Assembly (NCBI GenBank): GCA_964460115.1
Contig: CAYWPR010000007.1
Coordinates: forward strand, 1-64,000
Direction: 5' to 3'
DNA from: JAEUJZ01 sp964460115
GTDB taxonomy: Bacteria; Myxococcota_A; Polyangia; Palsa-1104; JAEUJZ01
DNA length: 64,000 bases
Made by a program: the position numbers and the translations under genes. Under the pieces are notes generated by a model. It had not been told where the DNA came from, did no database searches, and worked only from the letters and a program-made list of their open reading frames with translations. Shown here piece by piece: positions 58,055 through 64,000 of this stretch. Position 1 is the stretch's first letter. Each line of letters opens with the position of its first letter.

Positions 58055-61000
58055 CTACGGCCCAAACGGATTGCGCAGGCCGTCCTCGCCAGTCGTCGGG
58101 GTCGGCGGCGCGGCGGGTTTGGGCTTGGCGGCTTCTTTGGGCTCGCCTGCGGGCTTGGCTTCGGGGGCCTTGGGTTCGACCGGTGGTTCGTCGTGCGGCT
58201 TATTGTCTCCGCCGGATTTGCCTTCGCTTGCGGCAGGCCCTAAAGGTTTGACTTCACCTGCCGAAGTCGTCGGCTGGGCCGAAGCGGGCGCCGCGCCCGG
58301 TCGCACCAGCGGAACCGGCAGACGCGGCTTTAACACCGGCAGATCGGTCGATAGGCGCAGCGGCGGCAGCTTTACCGTCGCGGGCCGCAGTCGCGAGGGA
58401 ATCGCCGGCACAGGTGCAGCGCTCGGCGGTGGCGGCGCAACATTGATCGGCGGCGGTCCTTCTAACACCGCCGAGGCCAAGTCCGGTGGCGAAGACGGCA
58501 ACAAGGCGGTAGCTGGTCGGTTGCCAGTTGTATCCGTAGACGGCGCCACTGCTACGGGGGGTGTGCTCACCGGCGGAGCGGGCGCGGGACCGGGAAGTAG
58601 CTCCTCGCCCGGCATCTTGCTTGGCATCATCGGCCGCTCAATGGTGGGCGGCATAGTCGGCTGATTGCGCTGCATCACCAAAAGTGCAATCAGGGCGCCA
58701 ATGATTGCTGACAGCAAAGAAATGACAATCACCGTAACGACGAATTGTCCGACGGTGAACGTAAAATCGCTAGACTCACCGGGGGGCGATGCGGGGATAA
58801 GTTGCGGCATCGCCATCTGGCGCGTATCCGCTTTTCCGCCCGGCGACGGCATCGCGGGCACCGAAATGCTGCCCGAAATCGACGGCATCGACGTGGAGCC
58901 GATCTGTCCCCCGGTCGCCGGCATACTCGATGAGATTCCCGGTTTGGAATTTGGAACCGGCATCGCCGAACCCGGCAGCATGGCCGAAATTTCCACCACT
59001 TCGCTGGGTTCCTGCCCGGTCAGGGGAATGACCTGCATCGGCCGCGTCGGACTTTGGGTCGCTTGTTCGACGGCAGGGGTGATCTGGGCCGGCGCGTAGG
59101 GGCCGGTAAACTCTGGTCGCGAGCCGGTGTTGACCATCGGCGAGGTCTTAAGCCCGCCGCTGGCTTCGCGAAGCGCGTCACCAAGCGTATATCCGGCGTA
59201 GATGCCGCTCGGCTCCGGCCGGAGGGCGCCCTGAGCTGCCGCCCCGGCTGCTGCCGGCGTCGATGTGGCCGGCGAATTGACCGCGAGGGCTCCTGAAGGC
59301 CCCCGCACCCCGGCTGCTGCGTCTGCGGCCGGAGCAATGGCCGGCGGAGTCGGCTCTTGCTGGGCCATGTCCTGAACCTGCTTGAGCACCGCCAGCGCTT
59401 GGGTGACTCGAGTGACTCGCACAACATGGCGCTGGCGCGCTGATTCAGCAGCTGTGGCCCGCTCGCTGGCCGCTGCTGCCAGTTGCAAAAGTTCCTGATC
59501 TCGAGCCCGCGCGGCCTCGGCAGAGGCCACAGCTTCGGCCAGTTCCTCTGCTTCCCGCGCCCGAGCATTTTCGGCGGCGGTGACCGCGAAACGCGCTTCC
59601 TGGGCAGCGTGAGCAATGGCGGCGGCTTGCAGACGTGCCTGCTCGACCCGCAGCGCGGCCTGCTCGGCACGCTGTTCGGCGTGTGCCGCATCGGCGGCAG
59701 CCTGTAGTGCTTTTTCCGATTTGTGCCGCAGACTGGCCGGCGGCTTGGGCGGTGGTCGCTTGCGATCCACGACCTCGACAAGTCCATCTTCCCAGTCCAG
59801 CATTTCGGCTTCGCGCTCGGCTTCGCTGCGGGCGAGCGCGGCGGCTTCGGCGGCTTCGCTGGCCCAAGCTCGGGCTTCGTCGGCCAAGAGCGCCGCGGCC
59901 TCGGCGGCTTCAACTTGGCGCTGCCGATCGGCCTCGGCTTGCTCGGCCAGTCGGCGCGCTTCAGCTTCGCGTTCGGTCTGTACCCGCATCGCCTCGGCAC
60001 GGGCGGCCTCGCGCTGCTCGGCATCACGCAGGGCGGCAGCCGCCCGGCCAGCCTCGTTGCGGGCCAGTTCTGCCGCTGCCGCTTCATCACTGGCGCGCTG
60101 CGCTTCCAGCGCTGCCTGGCGTTCTGCTTCCTGCCTCTCGGCTTCCAGGCTGTGCCGCTGCCGCTCGGCTTCGGCCAAAAGCTCGGAATCGGCCTGCGGC
60201 GCTTTATCTTCCCCGTCCTTGCTGCTTGATTTGCCGGGCTGTCGGCTGTCGGCCATCTCGGCTCGCATGCGGGCCAGGGTTTCCTGGCGGGCCTGCTCTA
60301 ACAGGCGCCGCTGTTGCTCTTGGGCCCGTTGCATGCGTTCATCGGCTTCGGCCTGGCGATTTTTCTTGGCGGCCTCGGCGCGCGCTAGGACTGCGGCGCG
60401 GCCTTCGGCAATGATGCGTTCTTGCTCGGTTGGTTCGGCCGGGGCTTCGGATTCGGGAAGATCTTCTTGCCCGGCAGCCATGGCCATGGCTTGCGTCGGA
60501 TCGAGCCGACCTGCCGCGATCTCGGCCAAAAGCCGGCCCAGATCGCGAGCTTTGACGGTCCGCCGCACCGCGCGATGCTTGGCGGTGGTGCTTTCGGTTT
60601 TCTTTTTCGGCTCGGTCGCGGTCGGCGCAGGCATGACCTTGCTGGACTCGGAATAAAGGCCCAGGGGCGGAGTTTGCTTGCGCACTGTTCCAGACGGCAC
60701 CGCAGGAACTGGAGTGGGCTGCCGCGGGGCGGGGGTGACGCGACTGGTCGATCCTTGGCCGAAGCTGCCCGGTGCGGGTGTCGCCCTTCGATAAGAGGCT
60801 GGCGCGGCGGCCGCTGGGGGCGTCGAACGCTGTTGCGCTCGTTTGGGAGTTTCCGCCGAAGGAACCGGGGTGGCCCTATGCGCCGCCAGCCCCGGGCGTG
60901 GGGTCTGCGTAGTCCGCGCCGGCTCTTCTGCCTTGGCAGACTCTGCCGGCAGCACGGGCTTGGCCATGTCGGTGGACGCGGCTTTGCCGCCTGCGGCGTC

Positions 61001-62077
61001 TCCGGCGATGCGCCCGGAGGCGGTGGCACCGGCAATGGCTTCGGTCGTTGCCGAAGTGCCCGCGCTGACCTTTTTGACAGCGACAGTTCGCTTGCGCAAA
61101 CCGCGGTTTTGCAAAAGTACGGTGTCGATGGCCACCCGTTCATCGGCGGGAGGCAGCGGCAAGCCAACGCGCTTATAAGCATCGCTTAGCGCTTCTAACA
61201 GTACGCCCATGTCGGGGTAGCGATCGGCCGGAACTCGCGCGCAGGCGCGGGCAATGACCTCATCGAGCGCTTCGGCCAGGCCTGGCGGCGCACCGACCTC
61301 ACGCGGCAGCACCAGCTTGGCCGGCGGCTGAGACAGTTTTTCATAAACCACTTCAAGCTCGTCGGCATAAAAGGCCGATTTGCCGGTCAAACATTCATAA
61401 AGAATGGCGCCCAGGGCAAACATGTCTCCGGCGGCGTCGGCCGAGTCCTGCTCGCCGCTCGTCTGCTCGGGGGGAAGGTAGGCCAGCTTATCGAGCGGCA
61501 GCGATTCGTCTAGACCAATCGGCCGCCGGCGCAAATGGTGCAGAGCGGCATCCAAAAGCACCGGCTGTCCGGCTTCGACTTCGCGTCCCGCTTCGGAGGG
61601 CAAAAGAACATTTTCCGGCCGCAGATCGCCATGGACGACGCCGTGACGATGTGCTTCTTCCAGGGCCCGCGCCAGCGCTGCGATGACAATTCCCGCCGCC
61701 AGCGAGGGCAGGGGGCCGCGCGCCAGCCGTTCGCGCAAGGTTTCGCCGATAAGCAGTTCGGAAGCCAAAAACGGCGCACCGTCTGGAGCAAAGCTAAGCT
61801 CGACGGGCAGAAAACCTTGACGGCGCAACCCGGAAAGCACACGCAAATCAGTGCGCAGACGCAGTACGCGTTCGTGGGTGGGCTGTAGCTCGCGATGCAG
61901 AAGCTTGACCGCGTAGGGCTGCTTTTGACGCAGGTGCCAGGCATTGTAGGTGATTCCGGTCATGCCCTGACCTAGAAACGCGTCGAGGCGGTAGCTGCCG
62001 CTAAGAATGGTCCCGATCCGCTGCGTGGGCGGAATTTCTGGGCCTACAAGCCAGGTTGGTGTCGATTCTGGGTGCAT
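58055..62077 (-). CDS. Giant membrane protein with degenerate kinase domain, 350-residue coiled coil and Pro-rich exported tail
   Basis: The protein has 1340 residues. The N-terminal kinase-like domain (about 24-300) keeps a loop LGQGMTGITYNAWH and the Lys in YAVKLL, but helix C has Asp for Glu, the catalytic loop reads HGDLRPENVLL (Lys replaced by Arg), and DFG is replaced by DAA (LLDAALHHL). A low-complexity Pro/Thr region follows. An Ala/Glu/Arg-rich coiled coil, full of AE-AERQ-type heptads, spans about 540-890. A hydrophobic segment at about 1112-1136 (VVTVIVISLLSAIIGALIALLV) leads into about 204 Pro-rich residues outside. Its activity is in doubt; it may be a scaffold. It is convergent with the zinc-ribbon kinase gene. 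Confidence 0.75.
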   Translation of the reverse strand: MHPESTPTWLVGPEIPPTQRIGTILSGSYRLDAFLGQGMTGITYNAWHLRQKQPYAVKLLHRELQPTHERVLRLRTDLRVLSGLRRQGFLPVELSFAPDGAPFLASELLIGETLRERLARGPLPSLAAGIVIAALARALEEAHRHGVVHGDLRPENVLLPSEAGREVEAGQPVLLDAALHHLRRRPIGLDESLPLDKLAYLPPEQTSGEQDSADAAGDMFALGAILYECLTGKSAFYADELEVVYEKLSQPPAKLVLPREVGAPPGLAEALDEVIARACARVPADRYPDMGVLLEALSDAYKRVGLPLPPADERVAIDTVLLQNRGLRKRTVAVKKVSAGTSATTEAIAGATASGRIAGDAAGGKAASTDMAKPVLPAESAKAEEPARTTQTPRPGLAAHRATPVPSAETPKRAQQRSTPPAAAAPASYRRATPAPGSFGQGSTSRVTPAPRQPTPVPAVPSGTVRKQTPPLGLYSESSKVMPAPTATEPKKKTESTTAKHRAVRRTVKARDLGRLLAEIAAGRLDPTQAMAMAAGQEDLPESEAPAEPTEQERIIAEGRAAVLARAEAAKKNRQAEADERMQRAQEQQRRLLEQARQETLARMRAEMADSRQPGKSSSKDGEDKAPQADSELLAEAERQRHSLEAERQEAERQAALEAQRASDEAAAAELARNEAGRAAAALRDAEQREAARAEAMRVQTEREAEARRLAEQAEADRQRQVEAAEAAALLADEARAWASEAAEAAALARSEAEREAEMLDWEDGLVEVVDRKRPPPKPPASLRHKSEKALQAAADAAHAEQRAEQAALRVEQARLQAAAIAHAAQEARFAVTAAENARAREAEELAEAVASAEAARARDQELLQLAAAASERATAAESARQRHVVRVTRVTQALAVLKQVQDMAQQEPTPPAIAPAADAAAGVRGPSGALAVNSPATSTPAAAGAAAQGALRPEPSGIYAGYTLGDALREASGGLKTSPMVNTGSRPEFTGPYAPAQITPAVEQATQSPTRPMQVIPLTGQEPSEVVEISAMLPGSAMPVPNSKPGISSSMPATGGQIGSTSMPSISGSISVPAMPSPGGKADTRQMAMPQLIPASPPGESSDFTFTVGQFVVTVIVISLLSAIIGALIALLVMQRNQPTMPPTIERPMMPSKMPGEELLPGPAPAPPVSTPPVAVAPSTDTTGNRPATALLPSSPPDLASAVLEGPPPINVAPPPPSAAPVPAIPSRLRPATVKLPPLRLSTDLPVLKPRLPVPLVRPGAAPASAQPTTSAGEVKPLGPAASEGKSGGDNKPHDEPPVEPKAPEAKPAGEPKEAAKPKPAAPPTPTTGEDGLRNPFGP

Positions 62078-62163
62078 GAGGAGGCCGCGTAGATAGAGGA
62101 AACTTCTGCCTAAAATAGCACGGCCGCATGATTCTAGTCACAACTATCTAGCGATCTAGCTAA

Positions 62164-62832
62164 CTAAAAAATGCAGTTTTCAGGGGAAATGGTCGCGGCC
62201 TCTGTTCTGCGACCTTGGGGCAGCGCTTCGCTGGATGTGCTGCGTCCAAAGCGACGGTCGCGGCCACCGTAATCGTGCAGGGCGCTCTGCCAGTCGGCGA
62301 TAGCAAACTCGGCAAACGGAGCGGCGCAGAAGTAAAACTCGGCGTAGGCCCCCTCAAAACACAAGCGATCGCTCAGACGCCAGCTTGGGGCGACTTGCTC
62401 GCTGGCTTTGCGCCCGCAAAGAATGATGAGGTCGGGATCGGGAAAAGCTGCCGCGGGCAAAGCTTGGCGCAGCATCTCTAGCGTCAGCTCGTCGGGGTGC
62501 AGACGGCCGCTTTTTACTTTGGCTGCCAGCTTGCGGGTGGCCTCTACAATGTCGCGGCGACCGCTTTGCGCGCGAATCTGCACGCTAAGACCTTGGTTTC
62601 GAACTTCGCTGATTTCGCCGTGTAGCGTCTGTGCCAGCAGGTCTGCTTCGGCGGCGCTTTGCGCTTCGGAGGCAGCCTCGGTGTAAAAGCTTAGAAAGCG
62701 CACTTCGGTCTTTTGCGCCGCCCCAAGGATCGAGCGAGCAGTTCGCAAGCTGGCCGCCGCCAATGCTTCGTGCAAAATGCTGTCAGATGTTCCTGTAAGG
62801 ACAGCAACGTGGTCAGGTGTTTTTTTCATCAT
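62164..62832 (-). CDS. Cis-prenyltransferase (UppS) homologue without the catalytic motif
   Basis: The protein has 222 residues from ATG 62832 (ATG 62829 adjacent). The second half matches undecaprenyl diphosphate synthases: GRRDIVEATRKLAAKVKSG, then LTLEMLRQALP, DPDLIIL, and FEGAYAEFYFCAAPFAEF with ALHDYGGRDRRFG at the end. The N-terminal signature H-(I/V)-A-(I/F)-(I/V)-M-D-G-N-G-R-W-A is here DHVAVLTGTSDSILH, so the Asp that binds magnesium-pyrophosphate is lost. The RTSGExR substrate loop is replaced by LCGRKASEQVAPSWR. It cannot be a normal UppS; it may act as a partner subunit, like eukaryotic NgBR, or bind a polyprenyl ligand. A true uppS must lie elsewhere. Confidence 0.75.
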   Translation of the reverse strand: MMKKTPDHVAVLTGTSDSILHEALAAASLRTARSILGAAQKTEVRFLSFYTEAASEAQSAAEADLLAQTLHGEISEVRNQGLSVQIRAQSGRRDIVEATRKLAAKVKSGRLHPDELTLEMLRQALPAAAFPDPDLIILCGRKASEQVAPSWRLSDRLCFEGAYAEFYFCAAPFAEFAIADWQSALHDYGGRDRRFGRSTSSEALPQGRRTEAATISPENCIF

Positions 62833-62922
62833 GAATCTCGTAAGCCAAGCTTCGTACAAAAGAAGGCGTAATCTGTGCCCTGAGAGATGGTACGGCGTAA
62901 GAGGTTACATGCCTACATGAAG

Positions 62923-64000
62923 CTAGCGGGAAGTTCGAGAGAAGATCTCGTGAATGTCGCGCGGCAGTTCCAGCCGAAAACGCGTTTGCGGCGGCCCCGC
63001 CGCTACCAAGGCGACGCTGCCGCCGTGCTCGGCGGCGACGGCAGCAACGATTGCCAAGCCCAGACCGCTGCCGCCGGTTTCACGACGGGTGGTGACGAAG
63101 CGTTCGAACAAGCGCTCGCGCACTTCGGCAGGAACACCTGGCCCAGCATTTGTAACTTCAATGGCAACCCAATGCGCTCGATCTGCACATACGCCGATGC
63201 TTACCGCGGGGCCGCCCTCCAGCGTGGGTTTGGCAAAGACCAGGGCGTTATCTACTAAATTGTCGATTGCACGTCGCAGCCAAGTGGGATCCCCGCGCAC
63301 TAAAATTTTGGTATCGAGCGGCGTGGCCAGCGCAATTTGCAGGCGCTTTTGCGCGGCGCGTGCCGCGTGCGCTTCCTGCGACTGGCGGCACAATTCGACG
63401 ATATCAACGATTTCTTCGGCGACGCCGCGAGCTTGCAGTCGCGTCAGCGCCAACAGGTTGTTGACAATGCCGAGTAGTCGCTGAGTCGCTTCACAAATGT
63501 GCTCCACGAAGCGGCGCGCGGCGACTGGCTCGTCAAGGGCGCCGTCGATAAGTACTTCGGCGGCCGCAGAAATGGCGGCCACCGGATTTTTCAGTTCGTG
63601 CGAAAGATCGGCGGCCAGGCGTTCGGCCAAGTGGCGGCCTTCGAGCTCGCGCCGCATCGATTCGACGGCGGCGCTGAGCGTGCGGACCTCGCGGCCAAAG
63701 GGGCGGGGCAACACGGCCTGCCTTTCGCCGTGGGCAATGCGCGAGGCGGCCTGTGTCAGCCGTTCGATGGGCTTGGCGATGGCCCGTCCAATAAGAGCGG
63801 CGGCGCAGGCCGTGGCAATGACCAGCAGCAATGACAGGACCGCGACACGTCCGGCGGCACCGCGCAGAATCTGCGTCAGCCCCAGGCTGTGCCGCATGAC
63901 GCGCACCGTTCCTAGACGGCCATGCGGCCCGACAATGGGTGCGCTACGCTGCACGGCGATTTTGGGCAGCACCCCAGCGGCGTACAGCACTTGACCCTGC
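62923..64000 (-). CDS. Sensor histidine kinase, 3' part (HAMP, HisKA, HATPase)
   Basis: The gene runs off the right edge; the last ten bases continue the frame as QGQ before a GTG. The visible 355 or so residues include a membrane segment (VAVLSLLLVIATACAAALIG), a HAMP linker (IAKPIERLTQAASRIAHGER), the phosphoacceptor LSHELKNPVAAI, the N box DNLVDNALV, G1 NAGPGVP, F box ERFVTTR and G2 GGSGLGLAIV. All kinase motifs are intact. The extracytoplasmic sensor part is mostly beyond the window. No response regulator is adjacent on this side; the partner may lie upstream, beyond the edge. Confidence 0.9.
   Translation of the reverse strand, partial: QGQVLYAAGVLPKIAVQRSAPIVGPHGRLGTVRVMRHSLGLTQILRGAAGRVAVLSLLLVIATACAAALIGRAIAKPIERLTQAASRIAHGERQAVLPRPFGREVRTLSAAVESMRRELEGRHLAERLAADLSHELKNPVAAISAAAEVLIDGALDEPVAARRFVEHICEATQRLLGIVNNLLALTRLQARGVAEEIVDIVELCRQSQEAHAARAAQKRLQIALATPLDTKILVRGDPTWLRRAIDNLVDNALVFAKPTLEGGPAVSIGVCADRAHWVAIEVTNAGPGVPAEVRERLFERFVTTRRETGGSGLGLAIVAAVAAEHGGSVALVAAGPPQTRFRLELPRDIHEIFSRTSR

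Noticed and set aside
59020..60090. 356-codon minus-strand frame inside the giant degenerate kinase gene
   Set aside because: It is a shifted reading of the Ala/Glu coiled-coil region, so the repetitive codons keep another frame open. There is no domain or start signal.

Overview
The window reads as chromosome of a Gram-negative member of the Myxococcota (the old Deltaproteobacteria). This is inferred from gene content: four Hanks-type Ser/Thr kinases in 64 kb, a divergent myxobacterial-style sigma-70 factor paired with a kinase, a DUF4388/Roadblock protein, two outer-membrane beta-barrels of the kind common in this phylum, a glycine-rich GxGxxG tract of the type seen in gliding-machinery proteins, and a type VI secretion (T6SS) cluster. 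Base composition by eye is moderate to high GC, with two clear departures: an AT-rich sigma-factor gene (15409-16284) and a GC-rich secreted beta-helix gene (33892-36204). I saw no rRNA, tRNA, CRISPR array, insertion sequence or prophage.

Layout. 1-2850: a broken histidine kinase remnant, an intact response regulator, and a pseudo-receiver/DUF4388/Roadblock protein. 3027-13950: a very large exported macroglobulin-like protein, a GAF-GAF-STAS regulator, a GNAT-cyclase fusion, a flavin monooxygenase, a DUF1993 protein and a multicopper oxidase. 13956-21384: small metabolic and envelope genes around a divergent sigma factor / zinc-finger kinase pair whose two promoters are placed so that both mRNAs could start at the AUG. 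21387-32948: an FHA protein divergent from tssA, then tssB, tssC, hcp, tssE, tssF, tssG and clpV (tssH). The cluster has an intrinsic terminator-like hairpin before tssB, another after hcp and another after clpV. The membrane and baseplate genes tssJ, tssK, tssL, tssM, vgrG and PAAR are not here. 33153-36204: a secreted protein made only of eight cysteine-bounded KGYVD repeats, then a beta-helix/discoidin lipoprotein. 36244-40016: a TonB-receptor-like outer-membrane protein translationally coupled to a lipoprotein.

40075-53089 is mostly housekeeping: a degenerate EEP-fold protein, an acyltransferase, glycogen phosphorylase, an ECF sigma factor with a zinc-less anti-sigma factor, a kinase, an AsmA-like/GT51 transglycosylase fusion, PhoH and FtsY. 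53235-64000 holds two outer-membrane beta-barrel genes, a DEAD-box helicase, a zinc-ribbon kinase, a 1340-residue degenerate membrane kinase with a giant coiled coil, a cis-prenyltransferase homologue that has lost its catalytic motif, and the 3' part of a histidine kinase.

The strongest candidates for something undescribed are the eight-repeat KGYVDxDC secreted protein, the AsmA-GT51 fusion, the pseudo-cis-prenyltransferase, the giant degenerate kinase and the back-to-back putatively leaderless sigma/kinase pair. All functional statements come from motif recognition in the translated sequence; no database search was run.
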